A stretch of DNA of 64,000 nt, taken from NCBI GenBank assembly GCA_029237695.1, contig CM055273.1, positions 55,169,968 to 55,233,967 on the forward strand. Reading direction: 5' to 3'. The notes beneath the pieces were generated by a model. That model had not been told where the DNA came from and ran no database searches. It saw only the letters and a program-made list of their open reading frames with translations. A program made the translations under genes and the position numbers. Positions 1-14,100 of the stretch are shown here, in pieces. Origin of the DNA: Conchocele bisecta (lineage: Eukaryota; Mollusca; Bivalvia; Lucinida; Thyasiridae). Each line of letters starts with the position of its first letter. The first letter of the stretch is position 1.

Positions 1-56
1 NNNNNNNNNNNNNNNNNNNNNNNNNNNNNNNNNNNNNNNNNNNNNNNNNNNNNNNN
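1..56. other. Assembly gap
   Basis: All bases are N. Nothing can be said about content or true length. Confidence 0.99.
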
Positions 57-362
57 CGGCTGGACATGATCAAACGTTATTGTTACATTTCCAACAAAAA
101 ACTGATGTAATTTGAGCATTATATTCAGTATTTTCAGTACTTTTATAAATCGTCCCATTCACGTAGATGATTTTCGGTATTCATATTCCGGGGCCGCGTC
201 ATGAACGTCATGAAGTAGTGACATCATGAAGGCACTTCCGCGTAGTGACGTCATGAAGGTACTTCCATTACGCACGGCCCCGGAATGAGCATTGCCGAAA
301 GCCATATGCAAACAGCATATGTGCAAACAACGGAACCATGTAACAATGAGTGATTTACATGT
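57..362. other. No gene seen
   Basis: Non-coding sequence. It contains short near-repeats of a GTGACGTCATGAAGG-type motif (about 200-265). No ORF with protein-like composition was recognised. Confidence 0.5.
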
Positions 363-779
363 AGTTACTGTCTGTTTCACGAAACCTGCCCAAATGTTAC
401 GACCATATAAACAATGCAAAAACAACATTTGAGCCTTCTTTTTATTTTGTGAAATTTGGTCCAATAATGATTTTATTACGAAAAACAAATTTCCCCATTC
501 CAAGCTATCTAGCAAGGTAAATTTTCATTTATTTTTAGTTTTTTTGGCCCCTCCCCCAGCTCCTGCACCTCCTTTTGCCCCATGTTTTAACTTCCCATAC
601 ACAAATAGATTTTTCGTTATAAAATCATCATTTAACCAAATTTCACGAAATAAAAAGACGGCTCATTCTTAAATTTTGTAATTTAATATTATCGAAAAAT
701 ATATTGTTTTTGCATTCTTTATATGGCCGTAAAATGTGGGCAGGTTTCGTGAAACAGACGGTAGTTACTTCCCTTTGCA
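363..779. mobile_element. Foldback element, family F1
   Basis: The left end reads AGTTACTGTCTGTTTCACG and its reverse complement closes the element near 779. The arms (363-515 and about 600-779) are inverted copies, each with a stretch matching GTGAAATTTGGTCCAATAATG. There is no coding capacity, so this is a non-autonomous terminal-inverted-repeat (MITE-like) element. Related copies are at 1258-1612 and 24770-25235. Confidence 0.75.
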
Positions 780-789
780 AATATATTTA

Positions 790-1160
790 TAGAGATCCGG
801 TCCTGTGCTGAATTTCTGCTTTTATGTTTTACTGAATAGCACAAAAAAGGGAGTTTTGCGAACAGAGTAGACCCAGATCAGACTGCACATCTGTGCAGTC
901 TGATCTGGGTCTACACTGATTGCAATAAATTAGTGTGACAATATGAATGTGGCAAATAATGTAGTCCCATATCAGATTGCGTAGATATGTAGGATGATCG
1001 GGCTCAACACTAGTCGAAATCACTATAATTTCTAGTTTTCACAACAAATCATGCTACAATCACACTTTTTACACTCAATAAATTAAAGGCACTAAACTAC
1101 ATCATTTGGACCGGATTTCTATAAACAAATTCGACGGGAGATAACTACCTGCGATCTCCC
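790..1160. mobile_element. Repeat family F2, with perfect hairpin core
   Basis: An inverted relative lies at 11755-12110; both share the stretch around CTATAAACAAATTCGACGGG or its complement. Within this copy, 867-888 and 893-914 are perfect reverse complements (GTAGACCCAGATCAGACTGC and its mate) with a 4-base loop. No protein is encoded. Confidence 0.7.
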
Positions 1161-1257
1161 ATTGCCACAGCGGAGATGTGCACGTGTATATTACGAGTTT
1201 GGATAATATCCACAATGTAAAAACAAATTTTCGATAAGAATTAAACTTTAGCAAACT

Positions 1258-1612
1258 TTAGAAAATTATTTTTAATCTGTGTGAAATTTGGTCAACTATT
1301 GATTATATTATTACGAAAAATGATTTCTCTATGGGAATTTAACATGGAGTAAAAGAGCTGGAAGAGCTGTATAACGAGTCGAAAAACGAAACATTTGGAA
1401 GTTGACGTTGAAACCTGGCTAGATAGCTTGGCATTAATCTAACTAAAAAGAAAACAAAAGTTAAATTTTGAAAATCGGTCCAATATTTCTGAAATTATAT
1501 CAATATTGGACCAAATTTCATTAAATAAAAAGAAGACTTATCGCAACAAAATGTTTTTACATTGTTTATATATCCGTAACAGTAGAGCCGGCTTTTTGTA
1601 ACAGACAGTAGA
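1258..1612. mobile_element. Degenerate F1 element
   Basis: It has the same internal GTGAAATTTGGTC-type arms as the 363-779 copy and ends in a TTTGTAACAGACAGTAG variant of the F1 terminus. It is more diverged than the first copy. Confidence 0.55.
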
Positions 1613-1688
1613 CACGCGTATGCACGTGTATGCACGTACACGTATATTGTCAAATGGCAAGTTTTTAAATCTCATATTGCAACCACAT

Positions 1689-2710
1689 GTTGAAGTAACG
1701 GACCAAGGTCTGTCTATACATACATTAAATATACCTAAAAGTATCAATAACTGGGAAAAAATCAGTTTAAAAATACAATACAAGGTGCCTATGTTTGTAA
1801 TAGTCCGTACTCGGACGGCCTCGAGACAACGGACTCTCACGAAACAGTCAACCGATTTATATCATTTCCGCCAATTGCAGAAGTTAGGCAAATGTTAGCC
1901 CTCCGCAACGATGTATTCTCCGATGCGCTGTCAACGCGTTTTCGAGATATGGATTATTTTGTTCCGACAAAGTTCCGCATTTATCTCTAGTAAGAAGACA
2001 TCGGGCACATTTATTTCTTTGACTTTCCCGGTGACGCGTCAGCTGGTACCGGATCATAGCTTCGCTTACAAAGCTAAACAGGTGACTGGCCGGAAACCAG
2101 TCAGTGTAACATGACGCTTGTAAACGCGTGACACTCCACGAATCTCAGCCAATCATAAGCTTAGCGATGACGTCATCGGGAAAACCCATCAACAATTAGA
2201 CAATATGGCTTCCAGAGAAATGATAAAATGTTGATGCGATTGAATTGTCTGTCGTGGCGTATTGGACTGGTATAAATGTAGGTTTGATCAAATGTTCGAT
2301 TGGAAACAATGTTGTTTCGATGGAAACTGTTTCTTAACGGGCCCGTACGACGTAAAAGTGTAGTTTGAAGCAGATGTTTGCGCTGTCATATAGTAGTATA
2401 AACCCTAAAACTGTTACCGAAGTATTACGACTTAAGACAAATGCGGAATGTTGTTGAACAAAATAATCTCGTTGCGGAGCGCTAACATTTGCCTAACTTC
2501 CGCAATTGGCGGAATTTATATAAATCGGTTGACTGTTATGTGAGAGTCCATTGTCTCGAGGCCGTCCGAGTACGACACATAACAAACATAGGAACCATGG
2601 TAATGTGTTATAACAGGGAGTAAAACAAAGTTTAACTTACTTTTTTTCTCATTTATTGATACTTTTAGGTATATTTAATGTATTTATAGGCCTTGGTATG
2701 TTACTTCAAC
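1689..2710. mobile_element. Element with about 240-bp inverted ends, family F3
   Basis: 1689-1935 and 2455-2710 are long imperfect inverted repeats. The outer ends read GTTGAAGTAAC and GTTACTTCAAC, and both arms carry CTCGAGACAACGGACTCTC or its complement. The middle (1940-2450) has no recognisable gene. This looks like a non-autonomous DNA transposon. One arm-like copy is also found at 7535-7850. Confidence 0.7.
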
Positions 2711-3195
2711 CTGTGATTGTAACGACCATTGCAACGACATATCGACTAAATATTTAATGCTAGCTCTAATTATTTAGAGTTAGCAATAATTATTTGGGTT
2801 TATGTAGATTTTGCGTTCCATACGTTCCACAAGAGCAGATGTATATGCGATTACAAACGTACATTTAATATATTAATATGCGCGTCTCGTAATAAGGGAG
2901 GTAATTCCTGAGCCGCGACCATATATCGATATCTTATGAACTGTAAATACGGCTCTCCTTGTATACGCTCGTTTGAAAGAAAACGGAAAGTATTATACGT
3001 TAGCGCTATCCGTCAATATGTCTGTTCGTCCATCCGTCCGTGCAGCTATATTTAAAGATAACAAATTTCAACCATTTCATCACTTTTTGTTTGAATACTG
3101 GACGAAGCGATAACAAATTACAATTTTCGAAAAAGAAAATCAAAAAAAAAATCTTTTTTTCTTTTATTTTTTTTTCGAAAATTGTAATTTTTTAA
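2711..3195. other. No gene seen; A/T-run hairpin
   Basis: Contains an inverted repeat around 3116-3195, CAATTTTCGAAAA against TTTTCGAAAATTG, separated by long A and T runs. The segment with TCCGTCAATATGTCTGTTCG (about 3009-3045) resembles the GACGGACGGAC-type tails seen near 21630 and 12960 in the opposite orientation. Confidence 0.45.
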
Positions 3196-3475
3196 GGCCT
3201 CGTCCAGTATTCCCGCGACTTTTCCAAGTTTATATCCCCGATAAATTCCACAAAAAGGCCATTCATTCCTTATAATTTCAGCATTTGAAATAAATTCATC
3301 AAGAAAATGTGTTTATTTTCCGTTTTCTTAAGAATTATTTTAACTGCGCCTCACGGTTACGGAAAGTAGTTCGGCGTGGGAGTGTACTGGGATATAAATT
3401 TTGGACTGAGACTTGCTACGGGCCAATCAAATGTTAGGGAATTGTGTAAATATTGTTGTGCCGAAATTATACACT
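3196..3475. mobile_element. Repeat family F4, partial copy
   Basis: Carries the F4 arm GGCCTCGTCCAGTATTCCCG and the conserved tail through CGGTTACGGAAAGTAGTTCG to GGCCAATCAAATG. Other F4 copies are at 6660-7017, 21730-22065 and 24322-24735. This copy lacks one arm of the foldback. Confidence 0.7.
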
Positions 3476-3783
3476 CATATCGGCAATGCTGCCATATTGA
3501 CCAACCCAGCACACGCCGATATTGATGTTGGCTTTTTAATTGCTCAAACAATTACTGAAAAACATGCCTCGTACACGGATCCGTACAAATGGCCTATGCA
3601 ATAAATAATAAATTTCGCATATACATGTATACTTAATGTATAATGTGTTATTATACAATGTATATATAAAAAATAATCAACTTCGCATAGAAACCTATTA
3701 TATAATATATATAACAATAATTGTATTGTTAAACAAGTATGTATACGACGTATGATGACACAACTGTGTGGTCTATAAATGTT

Positions 3784-4014
3784 GCTGTGACTGGAGAAAT
3801 TAGATTTACGGGTTTTATGACCAGTGTAGATCCAGATCAGCCTGTGCATCCGCACAGTCTGATCAGGATCTGCACTGTTCATCATGACACCAACGAAACA
3901 CACATCATTCTTTTTCTACCAAGCAATATAGATCGTTATCAGGCTACACGAGTGTGCTATTTGATCAGAAGCTACACTGGTCACAAATCCCATAAGCCCC
4001 GTTTCTCCGGTACC
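3784..4014. mobile_element. MITE, family F5
   Basis: The ends are GTGACTGGAGAAAT and a matching inverted CATAAGCCCCGTTTCTCC. The inner hairpin pairs GTGTAGATCCAGATCAGCCTG with CAGTCTGATCAGGATCTGCAC. Copies recur at 9592-9838, 40784-41008, 47502-47752 and 53396-53640. Confidence 0.75.
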
Positions 4015-4880
4015 GGCCATAAATCAGTTGGCTGTTGACGCGGTGCTGGTCTACTTGGCGGCTGACATATCACCTGTCAGTCGAAATGTCAGTTTATTAT
4101 ACTGAGCCGTCATTTAATTGGCCCGCTAGAATGACGTCACCTTGCAAGAACAATAGCACTCACGTGTACGTTAGGTACTGTAATTTTACATAATGGCCGC
4201 CAGTACGGATTACAAAGCCGAGAATTAAGTGATAATTGTGTGTTCTAATATTTATTTGGATTATCAAAACTTCTCTGTGCAATACAGATACATGGATTCA
4301 AATATTAAACTTTAATTTTAATTAATTTGTTACACATGACAGTCTCTACTCCTTTTGTAAATTGATGATTTGATTATAATTTATTTCAGTTAACACTGCG
4401 TCATTTTCCCGAAATAATTTACTTTTAGCGGTACTAGTTTCCTCATATGTGTTGGACCTAAGTTATGTGTTGTATATATTCGCATATCGCCCATATGGTA
4501 ACATAGAGTAGGAAAATATATAACACCAGGTGCGTGTACATAAAAACATGACAGACGGAATGTCGCACGCCTACCTGATGATAATTCACATGTCAACACG
4601 GCTCGAGGAATAATACGGAGATTGTGGTTATAAACATAAATTAACTAATATCGTGGTTTCCCAGTAATTTTCGCGGAAACAGTAGTACTATATTAAGAAA
4701 TGATTACTAGTTGTGTACATGCACATGTGCGTTTATTTTATGTGATGTAATGGTGAAACAAGACATGTAACAACCGCCATACACGAGTGTGACACTCGTG
4801 AACATCGTGTACACTCACTCCATCTACAAATATACGTAAAGGTTCATATATGTACCACTTCTAAACACTACACATTTAAC
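4015..4880. other. Upstream region of the receptor cyclase gene
   Basis: No ORF or known repeat family was recognised. It should contain the promoter and 5' untranslated region of the + strand gene that starts at 4881, but no TATA box or initiator can be assigned with confidence. Confidence 0.45.
4782..4800. promoter_or_regulatory. Inverted repeat upstream of start codon
   Basis: CACGAGTGT and ACACTCGTG are perfect inverted 9-mers separated by one base, about 80 bases upstream of the receptor start codon. A dimeric transcription-factor site or an RNA hairpin in the leader are both possible; this is inference only. Confidence 0.25.
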
Positions 4881-5173
4881 ATGAAACTGAGGCACTGCCT
4901 TATGTGTCTTATTGGAATAGTAATCAGTATTGCTCGGACAGCCGGTGTTGACCCGAACCTAGACGAACCGGTCGTAACTGCGGAAATAACGCCGCCGGAA
5001 ACACCCGAGCCTGAGCCCGACTGTCGACCACAAGATGCCAACGAATTACGGATAGCGTGGTTGGCGCCAAAACGCGAGTACCATAATTTCAGCGCTGCAT
5101 CCAGCGTGGGGGCACTGAAATTGGCTCTGACGTCTATCGAAAACGAACAGTATCTGTACAACAAAACTGTTAG
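4881..5173 (+). CDS. Receptor guanylate cyclase exon 1 (residues 1-98)
   Basis: Starts with a basic-hydrophobic signal peptide, [21 protein letters not shown] Glu/Pro-rich stretch follows, then the first strand of the periplasmic-binding-type ligand domain (RIAWLAPK). Asn-Phe-Ser near residue 70 is a possible glycosylation site. The donor is AG/GTAAAT, leaving two bases that pair with exon 2 to make an Arg codon. Confidence 0.9.
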
Positions 5174-8100
5174 GTAAATACACCACCGCGTACGCTAATC
5201 TTATTAATTTTATTATTTCAAAATTACTTCCAGATTGCGGTTGGACGCAAGCAGCTTGATTGACTGAGCCTGAGCTGTGCCACAGCTCAGGCTCGGTCAA
5301 TCAAACTGCTTGATTGCGAGTTAAGTTGCCAATACTGGTATATGTTCAGAAACGTTGACGTTTGGACAAGATTAACGCAGCCGGTTGTGTAGGTGTATTG
5401 CGCAATGAGACAATGGATGTTTGTCTACGTTGTCTATTGTCCAGCTTCCCAACTCTTCAAATCCGAATAATTCACAAAATTTATTATAAATTTTATATCA
5501 GACGTAAATCTCCACACTGATATCAGGGGCGATATCTGTGTAAAACATATAATTCCTCATTTGCATATGAAAATAGACTGATACCACCGCGCGTCACTAT
5601 CAGCAAAATAAATGTTACTAAATTATTATATCAGTATAGCGGAAACTCGTAATTTTTAGAACTGGTGGAATAGTGACACAATTTAATTCCTATAAAGAAC
5701 ATATAAGACACATTAATCACAAATGAACAATAGTTCTTGGTTAACTTCACTAAATCCAAATTCAAGTTAAGAATTAGATCCACAGAATAACATTTAAACC
5801 ACGTTTTCAGAAGTAAGATCGACAGTAGAATACACTTAAATTTGTTTTAGTAACTTTCAGGTCAGTGCTAGTATAGCCCAATAACACAGGCCTACTTACA
5901 TGTATATGCATACCATTAACGTGATGTTCAGTATTCTAGGTTATAGAGAATAGTAGGTTAGTGCCGTGAATGGGAAAAAATATCCGGCAAGGCTCAAGAA
6001 TTTCTTTATTTCTCATCAGAAGTATATGTTGTTACCACTCATTTGAATCGTCTCGCCGAGACGGTTCAAATGCGTGGTCACAACATATACTTTGGTTCAG
6101 AAATAAGGAAAATAGATAGAGAATAGTAGGTTAGTGCCGTGAATGGGAAAACATATCTGGCATTTGTAGGTGTTGACGGGATAAATAGAATAGTAGGTTA
6201 GTGCCGTGAATGGGAAAACAAAAATATCTGGCGCGGCACGGAAACGGGATGTGCTCGGCAGAGCCTCGCCCATCCCGTTTCCTGAGCCTAAATTGCCAGA
6301 TATTGATTCCCATTCACGACACTAACCTACTATTCTCTATATTATTATACCGCATTCTAGTCTTTGCATTGGTCAATTTCATATTATCACGAGATAAAAG
6401 TAGTCTACGATGTCACCCGCTTCACAACGCAGAGGCAATATTAGAGGGAATTATTACAATATTACCACGATCCCGTCCCAAAAATACCCGAAGCGTAATT
6501 ACGGAATCATCAAAATTATAGTTGGACTTCCTCGACGTTTATCTAAAATGGAAGCCGAAAGCGCGAAGGCATACCCATGAAATTACAACAGACAATCGGT
6601 TGGTACTCGGTTCGCGACATTCCTGTTGTAATATTACAATATGAACCGGAAACCATAATTCCATAATTCCAGCACAAAAATATTTACACAATTCCCTAAC
6701 ATTTGATTGGCCCGTAGCAAGTCTCTGTCCAAAATTTATATCCCAGTAAACTCCCACGCCGAACTACTTTCCGTAACCGTGAGGCGCAGTTAAAATAATT
6801 CTTAAGAAAACGGAAAATAAACACATTTTCTTGATGAATTTATTTCAAATGCTGGAATTATAAGGAATGAATGGCCTTTTTGTGGAATTTATCGGGGATA
6901 TAAACTTGGAAAAGTCGCGGGAATACTGGACGAGGCCTTCCGGCCTTCGTCCAGTATTCCCGCGACTTTTCCAAGTTTATACCCCGATAAATTCCACTGA
7001 AAGGCCATTCATTCCTATAATATTAAACATTCGGTAAAATAAATTAAATACCGCCCTTGATCGATGGGCATACATGTATGTGGATTATCTCCCCTCGAAA
7101 ATAATATCTCCCTCGACTTTCGCTTCGGGAGATATTGCTTACACGAGATCAATAGAGAATAGTAGGGTAGTGCCGTGAATGGGAAAAAATATCTGGCAAG
7201 GCTCAGGAAACGGGATGGGCGAGGCTCTGCCGAGCACATCCCGTTTCCGTGCCGCGCCAGATATTTTTTCCCATTCACGGCACTAACCTACTATTCTATT
7301 TATCCCGTCAACACCTACAAATGGCTGTAAAATGCAAAAATTGTATTGACTGGATATCAAAAATGTTTCACGGCACCGTGTTTCACGGCACATACGCACT
7401 GTGTTGACGGGATAATCCACAATATTCCCCTCAGCATGGTCAGTATGTATATAATATTATATGAGGTTTCTGCATTGTTCTCAAATATTCAGTACACTTC
7501 ATTTATATTCTAGAATGTTCATATAGTTGCATTGGCCCCAAAAATGTGGCGGAACTGTGTTGAACAAACTAATCGATAGATAGGAACTGTGTTGACATAG
7601 CACATCGTGGAATATATCGTTGCGGAGTGGTAACATATGCAATAGGCGACAATGACATGAATCGGTTGACTGTTTCGACTCTCGAGTGCGTTGTATCGAG
7701 GCTGCCCGAGTACATATATAGGCACTTTGGTAATGTGTGTTAACAGGGAGTAACACAATTATATTTGTTTTAATTGTTTCCACTTATTAATGTCTGTATG
7801 TATATTTAATGTATTATTAGACCTTGCTACGTTACTTCAACCTGTGCTCGAGGTCATAGACATGCTCTGAATATGTTAAATCATTTCGAGTTGCCATTAT
7901 TCATTATTATTCAAGCTCATTGCTCGGGGACGGTTCTGATCGTAGATATGTAAATCAATCAGGTATACCCTGCTGACACCAAATGGCACCCTTCGGTACC
8001 ACAGTAAACGCGAGTTTGCGAGGACTCCGAATAAAACGAAGGGATGTATACATCCCTTCGTTTTATTCGGACTCCTCGCAAACTGTAAACGGACCGAATG

Positions 8101-11100
8101 TTCTGCGTTCTATAGTAGCTGAACGAAACAGCACATGGTTGTATTCTTGAAACGCGCCTCCAAATCAATAGCGAAGAGTGTAATGCACCTATCAAACTTG
8201 TCATGAATAAACTAAGTACAATTAAGTACAATTACATTCATATTATGTCATCCCGAGACAGATACAAAGACAATGATAAGGCGGAAATGAAATTAGCCGA
8301 TCACGTGTCAATTAATAACTAATTTAGTAGCGCATGATATATCGACGGTACATGTCGCTGAGTAACAACGAAGACATTTGACAACAATTAGTGACACCAC
8401 ATATCAACATATGTGACTCTGGAAAACTGGACTTCTGACCGTTGCCGCCAGTGTAGATACATATCAGCATGCGTAGCATCTGCGCAGGCGGATGAATGTC
8501 TACACTGTGCGCCTATCAGTCAGTGAAACACTGGAATACTTCTTCCAGCCTATGTAGACTGGTACCAGCATGCATTATTGTACTGACAGAGCAAGATCTG
8601 GACTAGCTACAACTTTCATAAACATCAGTTGTCTTATCACGTTTTGTGTGTAACACAGACCGCGGGCTACAGACGTTACATGGACCAACTGGCTGTATTT
8701 GCAACAGGGATGGATCTAGAGGGGGGTTCTGTGGTTGCACCCCCCCCCCCCACGGAGTTTATATAGATCACAGTTTACAACCAGTTGGAGTCTGAATTTA
8801 AATGCCGTAAAACACAGGAAAGTGCATTTCGAAGAGCTCGAAAATAGGACAACCCCCTAGTTGCGAACGGTAACTCTTGCGGTAACTCCCGTACGGTCCG
8901 TAGTACGGGAGTATATTGCAAGAGTCACTTTCGCAACTAGACAACCCACCCGTTCCCCAAATGCTGGATCCGCCCCTGTGCAAATACAGTGAAACCACTC
9001 TAGTCTTATTTACGCACCAGTATAAACCATACGCTTTCGGATACAGGGGGCCGTTTCACTAAACTTCTTACGACTAAAATGTTCGTAAGTGCAAACTTAT
9101 GATAGTCTGTAAATGTCGCATTAACAATGTTTTCGTGTAAACAATTATTGGATTTACATTTATTGAGCATAGGCTGCATATGCAGCCTATGCTCAATAAA
9201 TGTAAATCCATCAATTGAAATTTCCAGAAGATCCTAAATTTGCACTTACGAACATTTTAGTCGTACGAAGTTTAGTGAAATGGGCCCCTGGGACGTGGAC
9301 GCATGGATCACTTCACAATAATAGATGATGTATATTGTTAAACACGATAGTATTTGATCACTTGAGTTGTGAAATTTAGTATTCGGCATGCATATGTTGT
9401 CACCTATGCTACCTGTGTGTGGCCCGATATTATTCGCTTCACAATGAAGGTTTTGTTCTGTTCTGTTCTTCTAAACCGAACACAAAGAACACACAGTAGT
9501 GCTTACTTTCGTTATGTTTCTATGCCATGTACCTTCAATGATGATGCCTGTTCATGACTTCCCAGGGTGTCTGGTTTAGAGAGATTCCAGTGTGTGTGGC
9601 TGCGACTGAGAATTGGTGCTTATGGAACTTGTGATCAGAGTAGTCTCGGATCAAATAGCAAATTCGTGTAGCCTGATAACGATCACGATCTATAGTGTTT
9701 GTTAGAAACATGATGGGTGTTTTGCTGATGGAATGGCGAACAGTGCGTATCGTGATCAGACTGTGCGGGTGCACAGGCTGATCCGGATCTACATTGTTCA
9801 CAAATTCATAAGCCACTTTTCTCCTGTCACAGTCACATATGTGCAGCCAGCCAGCTTAGCATGCACACATGTGCAAACAAATAACGAAAATGGATATATT
9901 TGAAAGTGTGCTGGCTACAGTGAAATGTCTAAACTAGACATCATGGGATATCCCTATCTTAGATAATCTCAGCTATACGGATGACTTTTACTATTTCATC
10001 TGTCTTTTTATGTGATCTGTATCCTTATATCTGAGACACGGCCATTATAACATTTTGTCAAAATAACAGCACAATCTGTCCACGCGTTTTGAGAATAAAA
10101 CGGGAGTAAAAGGATAATCCCAGTCAAAGTAGATATATTTACATGTGTATTATTGGTCTGTGCAAGTTTTTTAACAGAACTGTGAAGTATTAAACCGCTC
10201 GCTCGTCACTAAATGCCAGGACAGAATGGCTGGTATTGTGACCATAATTTATTATGGCCGGATCTCATCTATGTATAAGGATACAGATAATATAAAAGAC
10301 AGATTGAATAGTAACAATCATCAGTATAGCTGAGATTATCTAAGCTAATGATATCCCCAGAGAGGATGTATAGAGAGGATTCACTGTTAAAGACACCGGG
10401 TCTCGGATATGCCTCGAAAGTGATGAACCAGGGGAACATTTCACTAAACTTCGTACGACTAAAATGTCCGTAAGTGCAAAATTATAGTCTGTAAATTTCA
10501 CATTTAACAATGATTTCTTGTAAAGAATTATTTGATTTACATTTATTGCTATGTTCAATTATTGGATTTACATGTATTGAGCATAGGCTGCATATGCAGC
10601 CTATGCTCAATAAATGTAAATCCATCAATTGAAATTTCCAAACGATCCTAAATTTGCACTTACGAACATTTTAGTCGTACGAAGTTTAATAAAGCGACCC
10701 CAGATTACGAAAGAATAGTTTAAAGGTACATGCCCACTCAGTAGGTTATAATATAGGGAGACAGATAGTTTTGTATATTCTGTAGATATGATCTTCTGGC
10801 AAAATAAACATTCATTCACCATTACCCCACGTATTGATTGGCATTATTATAAATTACAGGGGCGATAACCGTGTTTCCTTAAAATGTTAACGGATATTAC
10901 TATTTATTCTCTGTATTTATTTTTTGATATGCAATGATCATACTGTATAATCTGTCGAAAATATAATTGTTTTCAGGTTACGCATTTAATTAGTAATTAG
11001 TATAACTAATTATGAAACTAGCCTGATACCACCGCGCGTCACTGTCAGCAAAATATATATCACTGAATAATTATATCTGTATAGCGGGCACTCGTAATTT

Positions 11101-14100
11101 TTAGAACTGGTGGAATAGTGACACAATTATACACGTATTTAATTCCTATAAAGAACAGTTTGTGCCTACTGAGTGGGCATGTACCTTTAAGCTTTAACTA
11201 TATTTGTATCGTGTTTCTGAACCCAAACGTACCTACATGTATACCGGTAAGTCACCTGGAAACAAATATCGGACTGTGTAAACAAAAAAAAGAAGATTTG
11301 TATTCCGTCAACACAGTGCGAATGTGAAACACGGTGCCGTGAAACATTTATGATATCCTGTCAATACGACATAATCACTGCGTATGAATATGTGCGGTGG
11401 CTGGGGATCACAAGATATTTTTCAGACCTTGTCAAACACTTTCCTTTCGCACTTCTCCGTTTAGTGTATACATATAACCAGATTAAAATGTCATTATGTT
11501 GCCATACCTGTTCTACGCATGTCAAATATATCCGGTAAACCACATTAACTCTTGTCGTAAATCTACGAGACGACAGTGTTACGCCGGAGCCTGTGAATAT
11601 AAAACGTTGTCGAATGTTTTTATTCAAATGTTAGGCAATTTGATAGGTGCACTAAACTGCCTAAAAACACTGTACATTATCACGTTTGCAGCAGGTGTTG
11701 ATTATGAACATCTTACGTGGTCACACATGTTTGTTTTGAGTTTAATGAGGGATCGTGGCTAGTTATCTCCTGGTTAATTTATTTATAGAAATCTGGTCCA
11801 AATTGTGTAGTTTAGGACCTTATTGCTTGTAAAATGAGCGAATGTAGCATGATATTTTGTGTAAAGGAGTCAACAATAGTGATTTCTAATAGTGTTGATC
11901 CAAATCATCGTGCATATCTACGCAATCTGATCCGGGACTACAGTATTTGCCAGATTCATATATTCACACTTATTAATGTTATTGCAATCAGTGTAGACAC
12001 AGATCAGACTGCACGTGCTATTAAGTAAGGAATGAACGCTGAAAAACAGCATAGGACCCGATCTTTATTAATAGATTTACAAAGGAAAATAACTAGCTAC
12101 GATCCTCACTGTTGTGCGGGCGATATGAACGTTTGTTCATTGACTGAAAATCTGAAGTTCCCTTTTCAGCCGGTGGCCTCGGTGACATATTACTGCTCCC
12201 TAACTCCCTGGTGGCCCTTACTTGAGACACGCCATGTGATTTTGTACCTTCGGACTTCTGCGTAATTTCAATAATACGTTTACAAAATTTAGAATATTTT
12301 TCATAAGTTAAATCAAATGTTCACAAAATCTTCAGAGTATAATTCTGCATGTGCTCAGAATATTTTGTCAACTTTTGACGCCATTTACGGAAAATATTGT
12401 AAATTTTGTAAACGTATTTCATGAAATTACGCAGATCTCCGAAGGTACAAACTGCCATGGCGTGTCTCAAATGTATATTGGCTGAGCAGTGCCCTATATA
12501 TACTATGGGACGCGACAACATGATACATATGAGCATTTATTTCGTATTTTCAAGTGCTTTCGGAATAATACTGAAGTAATCTATCAAGGGATATAGTTAT
12601 AACAGAATCGAGAAACTTATTACTGTGTGAAAAAGTTCAAAGACGTGAAGGTCAAAAGGACAATGTCATATTACGGGCAGCATGGATGTGTGGCATTTGT
12701 CCACAAGTATGCTGTGTTCAAATAATTAAGTAATCCTTTAAGGGATATATAAGTTATGACAGAAATGAGAAACACCGGCGAACTTCTTAATGTGTTGTGA
12801 AGGTCATAGGTAAAGATCATATTAAGGGCAGCATGGGTGTCTGGCATTTATTCACAGGTATGCTATGTTGAAATATTTAAGCAATCCTTCAAGGGTTATT
12901 GAAGTTATGACATAATTGAGAAACTACGGCGAACTTCTTAATGTGCCGGACACACGGAAGAACGGACGGACTCACCGACACACAGACAGACTGACACACA
13001 GTCCAAACACTATATGCCACCGGCTCTATCGAGACCGTGGGTATACAAATCCGCCCTCTCGCTTCACATTTCGCAAACCCCGTGTCTGAGAACCACAGTA
13101 CTTATATGTTATGGTTATATTTTTTCGCCCAAACTTCTGTCGTTTTTTGCGAAGAATCTACCGACACGGAAATCGATTATTCGCAAAAACGACATAAGTC
13201 TGTGCCGAACTCCATGGACCACCAAATGCAGCTCATGAAGACGCGTTTGCTGCGCCATATTTCATCAAAATCCGTTGTATATTAAGGAAAATATCAAATA
13301 ATACTGACTTTGGAGAGTGCGACGTTGTTGTTGTTGTAACCATGTGATCATGCACCTTGACTATGCATATCAACAATGTATTGAATTAATCAACATCAGC
13401 ATGTGATTGTAGGGTGCGCTGGTATGACACGGACTGCGACTCGAAGCGTGCACTGGCGGCAGCCGTCGATGCCGTCGATTGCTTCAAGCCCGACGTCTTC
13501 ATCGGTCCGCCGTGTTCCCAAGGTAACGCCGTCAGTACTTACCCACATGTAATGACGCGTATCGATGGTACAGTGGAACCTCTCTAAATCGGACACCCTG
13601 GGAGGTCCCCAGGGTGTCCAGTTTAGAGAGGTTCCACTGTAATTAAGCACTCCCATGAACAGTTTTTGTAATTTCCATCATGAACAGACACGACAATGGC
13701 GTAAATGACAATGAAACCTATGTAAATTAAACACAATGTTAAATGGTTTTCACGTCGAAAAATGCACCGGTTTCCTGACGCGATGCCACTCAGCTATACT
13801 TAGAGCTATCTCATAAACACATTTTTCTTCGTAACCGGTGCAAGTATTACTAGACGAACATGTGTATTAATTTTTTTCTGTTTTGTTATCTATTTTATAC
13901 ATCTTTCTCTTCCGCTGAAAAATCCATCTCAGTATTCTTATTTATGCACAATAATTGCTCAAACTGGGGTTGAATTACGATCTCAAATGGCAGTTGTTGA
14001 CCAAATGCACAATAATTGCTCAAACTGGGGTTGAATTATGATCTCAAATGGCAGGTTTTGACCTAATGCACAATAATTGTAGTCTAATTCATGGTTTATA

